A stretch of 64,000 bases of DNA from Lineus longissimus (taxonomy: Eukaryota > Nemertea > Pilidiophora > Heteronemertea > Lineidae): the NCBI RefSeq assembly GCF_910592395.1, contig NC_088312.1, positions 8,124,001 to 8,188,000 on the forward strand. The letters run 5' to 3'. The notes beneath the pieces were generated by a model. It had not been told where the DNA came from. It did no database searches and saw nothing but the letters and a program-made list of their open reading frames with translations. Position 1 is the first letter of the stretch. The number at the start of each line of letters is the position of its first letter. Shown piece after piece: positions 10,171-22,129 of this stretch. The translations under genes and the position numbers were made by a program.

Positions 10171-11467
10171 CTCTGAAGTTCACATTTCCTTTCACACTGA
10201 GACCCTTTCTGTTTAAGGGCTACATGTATGTATACATGGTTCTCTATAGACACATGGTCCCTACCTGTGTAGAATTGTCCCGCTAATGTGTCATGCTGTG
10301 CGCTAACAATGAATTTTCAATGACTTGTATGTATTGGAATTTCAAGTTGTTGAGCCTATTATCGCCAAACCTGGCCCAACCCACCTCATGCATTGATAAT
10401 GTGGTCAGTGAGTAATTGTTTTGAGGCCCTAGCCTAACAAAGGTCATTTATTGGGCAAGTGGACAGGTGAGGAATTTAATTTAAGGGCTTCTCATAACAA
10501 AGTTACCATAGTGGACAGGATATGGCATTTTTTCACCAATACCTTTCTGCTTACCACAATGAGCCTATGCAATGACACCTCAGAATAATATCAGTCGATG
10601 GAAAGCAGAATTGTGCTTCATCTGGAGCATCTCGTTGTATCTCCACTTACTCGGATAGTACCCTTCTTAATAAAGGGTTACTGTACATTTAGGAACAACA
10701 CCTTGAAGCTACTAATGAGTTCAATATCCATTGTCACAACCAGGGATGTGACATGTTGTGCCTGTCCTGCCAAGGAAGTTTCACTCCTTGGTCCAACCAA
10801 AGATCAATAAAGTCTAAGAGAAACATTATGATCGAATTGAGGAACTTTACAGCAAACCTATAAAACTCGCTTGGTCAAATCAACACATTTGTGTCCTAGT
10901 TCAAGCCAAATGTCACAACCACAAGTGTCCCCAAATATAACACTTTCGTCCGCCCATCGATCACTTCTAGCCAAGAGAAACATGATCACAACCCCATAGC
11001 CAGTCCCAGCTTCAGAATCAATGAAACATGTCCCCAACCATACACTTGTCCAACCTTGGATCACTTGCACATCCTATAAGACTGTCCCCTGCAACAGGAT
11101 TTATGACAGAAATTCTGGCCTGCATTACAGACACAGTTGTCAGGAATTGCTTGGGGAATGCAGCAGGACCTCAAACAACTAGCCGCTTCATCTGCGCCAC
11201 CGGAGGGCAGTTTCATCGGGGAAGAAGAGGAAGGATCTCTAAAATCTAAGAGAAGAATGACAATAAATCTGATCCCAGTTCCTATAACTGCGACTCATTG
11301 GAAACATCACCTTAAATCAACTTATGTTATCACAGCTTAGATTGGGGAACTTGTTTTAACTGCTGTTTGGGTCGGACAGACTCCTTTTCAATTCAGCCAA
11401 TGAATAGGCAGGATGTTTTCCTTATTCAATCGCTATCAAACAGACACAGGCGTTTGTGAAGGACTAT

Positions 11468-11552
11468 GATTCGAGAGACTATATTTCCGTTTACACCACC
11501 ACATTAGCTCTACACGGGTGATGGTGTGAATGGAAAGATAGTCCCTCGAATC
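11468..11552. ncRNA. Imperfect hairpin of pre-miRNA size (candidate only)
   Basis: Arms 11468-11502 and 11516-11552 are inverted complements over about 36 positions with roughly three mismatches and two G-U pairs when read as plus-strand RNA, enclosing a loop of about 13 bases. Total length 85 nt and the scattered mismatches fit a miRNA precursor. A decayed short MITE would give the same picture, and no mature sequence is recognised, so the ncRNA label is only a suggestion. Confidence 0.35.
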
Positions 11553-12119
11553 GGCATTTCATCATGCCGATCCACCGTCGTTGTGGGTATATCCATCATT
11601 CGAGGAGGAAGCTTTAGGACTGATATTTTCCGCCGATAAGTCGGCATGTCTTTCACCAACGCCTGTGCGCACAGACTCCTCTTCTCAATGCCTAAGCTTC
11701 AGTTTAACCAATACGCTTTTAAAGTGTTCTTTTCCGACCAGGCAAAGTTCATTGTGTGGCCTTAGAATACGATCCCTGTCCTTCAATGAAGGAGGGGTCA
11801 TGTTGAGCAGGATAAACCCAATTGGAGAGAGATTCTGTGGTGTCATATGAGAACAGTGTCACAACCGGACAGGATCGAGATCTCTCCTCACCACTATGAA
11901 ATAGCAATGGATCTTGTCAGAAGATAAGGAAAAACACATTAGAACTAAAACTTTTTAACCTAGTTGAAAGGATGTTTTAATATATTTGTCCCTCTCTGAC
12001 CTACCTCTTACTCGTTTTCTCTCAAGAGTAGTCTGGCAACAACGCTTTAGTGCGAGATAGTCATCAACACTAATTTGTCGGGAAGACCAGGAAAGGCTGG
12101 TGGTGGCAGTACCATGTCC

Positions 12120-12660
12120 CCGCCATTGGTCTGATCGTGATAGTTTCAACGTGACTCGAGGTGGAGAAACCATGTTCCTTCCTCGTCTTGCTGCGGCCGT
12201 CTGAACGTGTCACATGGATGATAGGTCAATCATGTTCCCTCCTTTGATTGGTCTGACTGTGACCGTCTCACGATTGAGGAACTGTATCTCCTTCTTTGGT
12301 CTGGTTGTAACAGCCTGACCATGTCAAAGGGGGTAGCAGGCATGTACTCTCCTTTGGTCTGACTGCGACAGTCTCACCGCCGTGTCACATTGTAGGGCAA
12401 CCTTGTTCCCTACTTAAATTGGTCGGATTGTGACAGTCTCACCGTCTCATGCGGTGGTAGAACCATGTACCCTTGTTTGGTCAGGATGTGACAGTCTCAC
12501 CATGTCAAACGATGGAGCAGGCATGATCCCTTCTGTGGTCTGATTGCGACGGTCTCACCATAGGTGGAGGGACGGTGTCCCCTTTTGCAATCTAATTGTG
12601 ACAGTCTCACCGTGTCCTGCGGCGGAGGAACCGTATCCCATTCGTTTTTTTGAACAGTTG
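12120..12660. repeat. Diverged ~60-bp tandem repeat
   Basis: A unit containing GGTCTGATTGTGACAGTC, then TCACC, a variable GTGGAGGAACCATG-like part and CCCTTCTTTG recurs about nine times, with starts near 12127, 12189, 12250, 12297, 12356, 12419, 12479, 12537 and 12590. Spacing ranges from about 47 to 63 bases, so copies carry indels. The array is richer in G+C than its surroundings and has no lasting open frame. Confidence 0.8.
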
Positions 12661-15600
12661 TCGCAATCCCGTCGCAATCTTACTGCGTCATGCCCTTGCT
12701 CAGCCATGTGCGACTTCTTTGAGAGCGGTTGTTGCAATCCAAACATGCCACGCGGTTAAAACTTCCACGTCCCCATATCTACATTGATTGTGGCTGTCCC
12801 CGGGCTACCATAGCACATGGTGAGATTGCAACAATTGAAATAAAGACGAGCGCACGTTGTGGCTGCAACAACCAGACCAAAATATTTTGAAGACAAAGTC
12901 ACAACCAGAATGCCGAGATATGTTCACTTGTGGTGTAAGATTTTTTGGCAGCATTTGTTCCTTTCACATGGACGCCATTTTGATTGCGGATGAACAAAAT
13001 GACCCTAACACATCGTTAAGAAAATCAGATTGCTTTATTCAAGGTTTTGAAACCCTTTCATAACAAAAGAACAGCAGACTATACTACACTAATATGCAGG
13101 TCATCGATACAGAGAAATATGTACACTTTCTTTGTATATATGTATTATATAATAGCACTTACAAAAACAAGAACTCGAAGTAAACTGCGATGGGGCAGTA
13201 AGAAATCAGCATGATCTAGTGACATGATGGACTTGTAGAGTTTGTCTTCTTGACCTATTTTTGACGAATATTGACATTGTCAGGAAGGAATTTGGGAAAG
13301 TCGGTGGGCTTCCCCGGAGGCTTCCTTGACGATCACAATAGTCTTGTAAAGTACAATTTCTCAAAGGCCTTGCATTCAGGAGAAAATTTCCATATAGTTA
13401 CATGCATATCACACGACATGCATGATTGGTTCCTCCAAGCTTTATATATATACCGGTGTTGCACAAGTAATGCGATTACAGCATGGAAAAACTTGTTAAG
13501 AGACGCTTCAGCTTAGTCTGCCGGTCTCGGTCTCGGGGATTTGGTATCAACAACTAGAGTTAGGTCAGGTGCCCAGCCAAATTTCAGTGAAGGTCGCGAC
13601 CAATGTGTACCTAAATATCAATAAAAGAACACAAATTGACTATATGTATGCAACACCATTGCAAATGTATGACTTTCTGAATCAGGTTCTCAAAAATAAC
13701 GAAAAACCCAACTCAGTTACAACAGCATGCATTGGAAAATGTTTAGGTAATTCGACTATAACGTCGGTTTTTGACAAGACTACAACCTTCAAGCAATATA
13801 GTAATAACGTCACTGGAATATCTGAATATGCAGGCAGTTGGATGCCTGGGCATTTCAGTAAGTGGGACGCCCTAAGAACAAGCTTATGTACGATTTTTAT
13901 CCACCCCTTGCTGTTGTGGCAAAATAACATGCAAAATGTTCCTTTTTGACTGTTCCGATGCGGTGATTATAAAGAAAGTACAAATAGAAGTAAGTAAATA
14001 TTCATGACACTGATGCGTCCTATAATGACTAAAATGGCAAAAATCACGACCCGCAAAAATCCTGAACTGATTTCAGAGCTTTATTAATGGCAGTTCATAT
14101 ACTATCACGAATATGACAACGTATATAAACATGTTCTTGTGATAAGCGCCACGCTTTGGGTTCCAGATTTAGGCAATCCAATTAAGAGATGGCATCAGTA
14201 AGTTATAGGTCGTTTCAGGCCATCAATGCTGGACAACCAACGATAAACGACAAAACAGTTCACTTGTGATGTCATACAACTCGTTATCGCTAGGAAGATG
14301 CTTCATTGCACGTGGTAGTTATACATGTATATGTACACCCTAGCAGGGCTGACATTGACAAGAATGAGCACATCACAATTCTTCTTGTTGTAAACGGAGG
14401 AAAGTGCAACAGTTTAGGACATTCGTAGAAATTATTAAAAATGCTGATAATTATTGTTGATAGGCGATGTGGACTTGGTTGGCCTGTATGTTTCTATACA
14501 CATTTTGGAACACATTTTTCGCCAAAGCAATTAAAATCTTGATATCACAAGCAACTTAATTATGAGTACGGAGAAGATTTATAAGAAGCAACAACTCTTT
14601 TGTGAAAATAAAATCATCACTTTACACCAAGTGTTTTCAATGTTGGGGAAGAGTCTGCTTGTATGGTTTAATACAAAATGGTTGGTTTTTCATAACTAAT
14701 TGATTGTAGACATATTTGACAGGAGAGTGATTGTGCAGTTCATCTGTATAAATTTATCATGACCGTTGATAACAGAAATGTTTGACCTGTGTATAATAAA
14801 GTCTAGTACTGTCATCTTAATAATATTTCCGGATATCAATTGCTGCGACGACTTAGACTTATATACGACTTATATAACACTGCCAAAAATTAATGGCTGT
14901 GAGTTGATATATAAATTGCCAGAAAACATATTATAACAATCTGAGAAATCGATTTCGTCAGTGCTGTGACTTATATTAAGGCCAGAAATCAATTGCTGTG
15001 ACTTTACAACATGGTCATACAATTGTCAATCTAAAAAAGCCAAACTGGTTGATATTCCATGCCGGCATAGATTTGAAAGCGTATAAAATATTTGACAGGA
15101 ACTGCTCGCAGCAACTTAGCCGCCAGTCATTGTTACACAGTTTGAATCTTGATCCACTGATGATAATTTTGATATTGAATAAATGCATATCTAGATTTAG
15201 GGTTCAATAGAAATTCTGTGGTGGTAATAACCACTATTCCGGATAATGTTGCCAATGAAAAACATCTTTGATTTGAGCGAATAAGCAACAGAAAACATTG
15301 ACAGTATGACCTGGTATAATCACAGCAGCCAATGATGGTTGGTCTCGTACGTCTTTTATTGTCCTCTTCACTCAAAGCCCAATATACTCCCTTGACCTCA
15401 GTGGGTAAGAAACAAACTATTCAAAAACTAACAGAATGAAGTAACAAATAATGTGAAAAAGCCCATTCCTTTGGACTATAGCAACGCTGCTGATTGGCCT
15501 TGATTGACTCCAGTATAACGTTAATTTTTTTTAATCATATACAACATTTAACCGCTGTGCAATTGGGCCATATAGGTACTCATCAAATGAAATTACAGCC

Positions 15601-15685
15601 TAAATTATACGATGTCTGAAATAACAGTGTAAACAATTTTTCCTTTACCAGTATTGCATATCTACGAAAGCCCAGAAGGATCATT

Positions 15686-15721
15686 CGAAATACGAAATAC
15701 GAAATAAGAAATACGAAATAC
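15686..15721. repeat. 7-bp microsatellite (CGAAATA)n
   Basis: Five consecutive units of CGAAATA, one with a single substitution (AGAAATA). No gene is nearby. Confidence 0.85.
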
Positions 15722-16685
15722 AGTGTACATATCAATCGAAATCTTTTGTAACAGCTTTCCTGCTTCGTCAAATACATGTATAACATAAAAAGATGAAGAT
15801 GGAAGATTGTGACATCGCCTAACACCCAAATTTCAGTCTTTCATTCAGCAAGAGGCGTTCTAAGGTCACCAATTACCCTCAAGTTCATTCTGTTCACTGC
15901 AAGTCTTCTCACGGGGAGTTGCGGGAACGGCAACAGCCGCGAAGCTGGTATGATCAAATGGTGAAACTGTAGACAATCTCAAGTAAAAGATCTTGTGGAT
16001 ATATGCGGCTTAGCTTTCAGCTATTTTAAATGTTTTCTATGTCCACCTGACCAGCAATGTCCTCCCTTTTATTGGAGGAACCCCTTTAGCGTAGTTGTGT
16101 TAAAAAGCGTTTGATTTCAATCATGACAAAAAAGTTCTACAACAGCAACAACAGAATGAGGTCTTGTTCTTTGAAAATATAGCCGCGTAACAGAAGTGTT
16201 TACTATCGAATGCCCGGCGCTGACGTAGTGAGAATAAAAATGCGCTTCAAAAGATATCTTAAATTACATCACAATTTGCCTTAAATAGGTGGCATGTTCC
16301 TCATCGTAAGACGCGACAAGTTGCGGCCGATTGACCCAAATAACCCAATAAAACATTATACCCATTAAAAATCAGGAAGATGTTTTTTATCGAAGCTGTA
16401 TTAGTTGATGATATTTTTGTCCATTTCTTGACGCATATGATTTAATCTATTGATAAACGAATCTACATACTATATTAATCAGAATTAAATTGAACATAAA
16501 CTGGGTATAGACACGGACGCAAAGAATGTAAAGTCATTGCAGTTGCATGCACTCAACTGGAGGAATTAAAGAAACCATACATAAAAACACAATTACTGTG
16601 TACAATGTCGTAACAGTCAGAGGAATTTTAAAGAAAATCCTACACTTGGACACATTTTTTTCTCATCGCACAGCAGCATGATTAT

Positions 16686-16935
16686 AGTCCATTTGTAAAA
16701 GTTTTGCCCACATCGTTTGGGGCTCTGGAGAGCGAAGTACTGGCGGATTTCCTTCAAGTTTGAGTTTTTATAGATCTTAGCTTCGCGGCAAAACAGGATT
16801 TTCGGGTTTAAGTATCGTTAGTAAAGAACTTGATTACTTCTTCGCGAAGCTAGGATAAATAAAAACCTAACTTCAAAGAAATCCAACTAAGTAGTTTGTG
16901 CTCCAGGACCCAAAATGATCGGCCCAAAAGTGAAA
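16686..16935. mobile_element. Foldback MITE, family 1, copy 1
   Basis: The two halves are imperfect inverted complements over almost the whole 250 bases. The left end contains AAAGTTTTGCCCACATCG and GGGGCTCTGGAG; the right end, read inverted, contains GGGCCGATCATTTTGGG and CCTGGAGCACAAA. The centre holds TAGCTTCGCGG opposed to CGCGAAGCTAG. The same terminal sequence bounds the element at 42811-43282, which shows that this is a dispersed family. No transposase is present, so it is non-autonomous. Confidence 0.75.
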
Positions 16936-19900
16936 CGGTATACAACACAATCACAATTTCTAATCGAAGTTGTTTTTTCAATGCAGAATTAGACAAAATA
17001 CATGTACTGTTTGAGAGGGTTATAAGTCGCGGGTCGCATGGGACCGACGCCTTTTTAATTACAAGTGAATGTATACATTGCTAATCGCCGTCAATGTTCC
17101 TTTAAAATAACCTAAAATACGTCGCATAAGGAAAAAGCCCTTAAAGAAATTAAAACAGCACAACTTAAATTGTCAATTCTCTAGAAAGAAAGGACTATAC
17201 GATTTATATACCTGTTGAAACCTCAAGGGATTCATTTACAATATATCTCTTAATGCGGACACTGTGAATTGATAATAATTGTATGATAGAACAGAGAATA
17301 CATTCCGTATCTTTTTGTCGTAGATGATTTTTTCGCCAATTTTACGTACACGAAATCTTTCGATGCTCATGCTGTGAATTGAACTAACAGGTTCACATTT
17401 AAAATACCAATCGATGAATCCAATACCTGCTGAAACGTATAATCTTTATCTAAAATGTTCTGATAAATCTCTCCAGATCCCAAGAACTAAGATTGTGGAA
17501 GATATTCATCACAGCAGTTTTCCATCCCCGCATGAGTGTTTACGCATTGTCCACGGACATCGTGGTGTGTCACACAGCCGGATCAAGTCTACTGCCTATG
17601 GAAATCGAGCATCTTTTTTTTTCAAATCACCACCAGTGAAAATCATTAGATGCTGCTCATTTCAGTGACAGCGCATTCGTCCGATTATTTAAACCCATGA
17701 TTTTTGTTGTTTACTGAAGACGACGAAATTTTGTTCTTCGAAACTTCTGACCTATGTTGACCAGGAACAACAATAAGGAAACAGCTATATGGTTGGCGAA
17801 AACCCGCACCAAGGTATTTTCCAACAAGCTACACGTAGTTGAGTGGCAAAGTGTTATCGTGATATGTCCAGTAATAATATCAATCAGTATGGCGTGCTGT
17901 GGAATTAGTATGATGTACATGTACAATGTACTTTGACGCAATGGTGAAATACTCTGTCCATTTTTTAGGCCGGCGGCGTTGCCAACGACTCGCATTTTTT
18001 CATTCGAAGTGATGCAAAAATTGATAACATGCTATGTCATTTTGACAGTGAAACACATTATGATTGTCATAGTGATCCACTTCCAAGGACAACAAAGAAA
18101 GATATAAAAAATTGGCAAATAAAACAGCGACCATTGCTATGTAATTTGGGTTGCTGAGTAACAAGTTATAAGCAACAAGTTAACAAGTTAACAGTTGTCA
18201 AAGACAGCATAATTATATTATCTAGTTTGATGCATCCTTTACGAATATACTGTAACTACCCCTGGCCAGCATTAAAGCTTAAATAAAACATAATTCTACG
18301 ATCGCTTCCTACCTAGATCTGAAGGCAGGTTCATTTATGCGAGTTATTTTTTATCGCACGAAGTTATGTTACATCTTAATGGATCTATACTGTACCTGTC
18401 ATTTCGAAACGATATTGCTGACAACTCACCGAACTGAAAGCATTTGATTTGATAGCTTTAACATGAGCCACATGAGAAAATTATTGTAGGAAAACACAGA
18501 TTTTCTCAGGGGGACCAGCACTAATAAGCCTTACAACTATTTACATATCAAGTAAATATTTTGATCGCGCGGACAAACCAAGTTTGAGATTATTGCAAGT
18601 AATGACACAACGTCTAACTTTACAGTTGACGCCCACCTCACGTACTACAGTTCATGTAACTAACGGTTACTGGTGTGAGTTTCGCAGCGCTTCGATGGGT
18701 AACATAATGAGGTTTGGAAACATAGAGTGAAATGAATTCAAGTGAATTTCCGATAGCTTACGACAGTAAATGGAGTGCATGTATAAGGCTATAGTTCTCA
18801 ACGATATATCGTGAATTTTTGGAGCTTAGTCTATATATGCGCAATATTAAACTCTAAAAACTAAATATAATGCAGTCTAAGGCGGTATTCAAGGCAAACA
18901 CAATTCAAGCGTATGCCATTTGATAGTGCTAAAGATAATGTAGATAAACAGTTTTGTTTAGGCGAATGTGAAAATCAGTCTCACTTCATGAAAGACAGAT
19001 ATGCATATTGCGGACAACGTTATACTTAATGGCCTTACTTTTCCCATTAACATTCAGGTTGACTTGATTCTGAGAGATAAAGGTATTTCAACTATTTTCA
19101 GAATTATACGTAATAACAACAAATAAACCAATAATTTTATGAAAAACATATTTTTTTTGTCTTCAGTGATATAAACAATAAGACTTTCGCTGATCCCGGT
19201 AAGTTAGCACAGCAACATTTTACAGCCATATACTTTTTTCATGACGCAGGCAACATTAAAGCAACATTCGAAGATCACAGTTGTATTATACAGATGTATA
19301 GAGAACCAAAGGCGCATGAGTAACTGGTGTTGACTTTCAAAGACTGAAGATCTGTGTCAAGTGAAAGCCATTAGCCCTTGAACTGAAAGTACCACTTCAT
19401 AATCATGGCACATGAAGTAAACGTTGAGTTAAAGTACCGAACCGTCGTAGACAATGAAATTAAAATACACCCAAATTGCTACATGGAAGCTAATCAGATT
19501 TACTGATCCAGGTTAAAATGTGGCGAGCTTAAAAGTGCATGAATACCATGCATAAAAGTTTGTGACGCTTTACATAACCATAACACAGTATTTCTGTGTA
19601 CAAAATTACACAGTCTACACTCTTAGAAATAAAGGTTTTTGAACATTTGAAAAATCATAACAGGCTTTTCGGCTAATACCAATATGCACTCTGGCAGGTT
19701 TTCCATCGAAAAAAAGCTTTAAGTATCTTTTTGGGTGTTTTCACATCACTAAAAAACACTATTGGGTGCATATTTGTAATCAAAAGCTCAAAACCCTTAA
19801 TTATTAAGAGTCTACATTAAACATTCTTATTAGTAAACTCCATTTACAAGATCTACATGTAATAAATGCTTTTACTTGAGTTTGGTACATGATTACCATA

Positions 19901-22129
19901 TGCAAAATGTACATGACGTTTTCAGTAACAGCATTTGCTGGCCTATATAAGGGGTTATGTATCTTGACAGCTAACGTTAGGAACATCATGCCTAGATGTA
20001 TTCTTACGTGTAAAATCTCAACTAGGAACCAACACATCAAAAACACAACAATGCTTTACACCCTATTGAGGCAGATGGGACTATTCCCTTCTCTAACCGA
20101 CAAATTCAAAGGGTGCACCGGTCAATCGTTTCTTTTTTTAGTCCCCAACAAATAGGCATGATGTTTTCGTAATGTATTTTAAGTCTAACAGTGATTCTGT
20201 GGCCAAAAAGAACATGCATCCATTGAAAATTAGCCACATCATGGGCATCCTGAGATCAGGCGGTTTTTACTCCTATACGGCGCGTACAAAATATCGAGAG
20301 GCGGAGTATATTGAAAAGTACTGGTGCCAGAATGCATCATGGGTTTAGGCCTATAGTGCGTACATGGATGTGGCTGAATACCAATAATTTGAAGACTTAG
20401 TAGCACTGAATTGACCATTAAAGGACCCACTTTGTAAAAATGAACACATTTTTTCAGTACAGTTCAAAATGAGCATTTTAGTGATGGAATATATTCATTT
20501 TTTATACATACATATTAGGCCTACCATATCTCATGGTGAATGTGCGGACAACCCATAAAAACAAAATCTCGACCTCAGAATGTACACCTGAGAATAGTGG
20601 AGTTGAATGTCATTTGTAGCAGGATCAGCATAGGAATTTGCAATCGTTACGAAAAGAAACGTTTCGGACACAACTTTTTTGGAACACACTGTCTCGTATA
20701 GTTGAGACATTGAAAAGCAGATTCATCAAAATTGAGTTTCACTTTAAGTCGAAAGAGGCCACAACCATTGGACCAGGGAGCTTGGACTAGGAAGCCTGGA
20801 CTAAGGCACATTTAGACATCTTATTCATGAGAGAAGCATTTTGAAGTTTGAAAAGATTCCTTTGTGAGTCCACTGAGAAAAACTTTCGCTCATAATGATC
20901 AGAACTTTGTGACGCCAAAAAGGGCACTTGTTGTCCAATAGAGATATGCAAGAAAGTACCAGTATCAAGGTTTCGATGGATATCACGAGCACCCCCCTCA
21001 GAATTCAGAACACAGGACAACAAAGAATTTCTGAATGTCATCTCCCAGTATTTACAACATGATAGGATTTTATCAGAATCTTCTTCTATTTCAACTTTTG
21101 CTGGCACTGTTTTACATGTACAATTCTAAACATCTATTACTATCGATAATGCAGTTAAGGGAAAAGTATGTATACATCTGCTCAGCCGGTTTTTGACTAC
21201 TTTCAGTATTAAGCTATATTGATATTTATTGCCCATTACCTCATGTTTTCCTGTTCAATATCTAATGCATGGTTACCTCGGATCTTTTTTCATGAAATAA
21301 GACTTCTCTTGTTTTATTTTGAGGAGAGAAACCTCCTCGAAGGATAACCGGCAATACATTGAAACATCGAAAAGGGAACACGAGGGCCTGAATTTTTCAA
21401 AGTTATCTTACAAAAGTTATGAAAGCCAGAAGAGCAATATTGATGATTTGACGGCTTTATCTAATCACCGCGTCACAAACTGATTATCAGTAAAAACGAA
21501 TCAATCAGTTCGGTATCTGTGACATTGCACTTTATGAGTAACTGGAGAATAACACACAGTCAGAGTACGAGTCCCCACCTTCAGGGATGACTTCACCGCT
21601 CCGAATAAGGTTTTGAGACCACATTCTCACTGCAATTCAGAGGCCACATTTTAGATGAGGCTTAAGTATTGCAGTTGGAGGGCTTGTAATCTGGCGACAT
21701 TGGAGGTTAAATTGTCACTCAGACTTCAGAGGCCATCATAGATTTTGATATATACATTTTACCTTGCGCCTGAAAGTCAGAAGTCGGATTTCCAAATGGC
21801 CACCCAGAAGCAAACTCCCACATTCATTGACATTGCAATAGAGAACATTGCACTTAGAAAACAGATACATTTTGCCTCTTATATCTTGACTGTTCCTGTT
21901 TTCGCCTCCTCCATCAGTTCCTCTCTATCACAGCTGACATATAGTCCCCAACAGCAGATTCTTCAAGTTCTACGATGAAAGTTGCCTTCATTGCAGGTTG
22001 CATATCCAAGAGGTCATACCGGATGGCCTTGACTTTCAGTAGTGATGACCATGACATCTAACAGTGACCCTGACCTTGTAAAACTGTTTTTAAATGAGAA
22101 CCAGTTTTTGCGAGATTTCACGACACCTG

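Larger units (their letters stand above)
10171..22129. other. Intergenic region between receptor gene and two-CUB gene
   Basis: No exon with coding character and sound splice sites was found in these 12 kb. The region is AT-rich apart from 12.0-12.8 kb. It holds a hairpin at 11468-11552, a roughly 60-bp tandem array at 12120-12660, a 7-bp microsatellite at 15686-15721 and a foldback MITE at 16686-16935. The longest open frame (13569-13949, plus) starts with GTG, lacks any recognised motif and is shadowed by an open frame on the other strand. Promoter elements of the receptor gene should lie just above 10170, but I see no clear TATA box. Confidence 0.6.

Noticed and set aside
13569-13949. 126-codon plus-strand frame
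   Set aside because: GTG start, no recognised motif, no splice or promoter context, and the opposite strand is also open; chance is sufficient.
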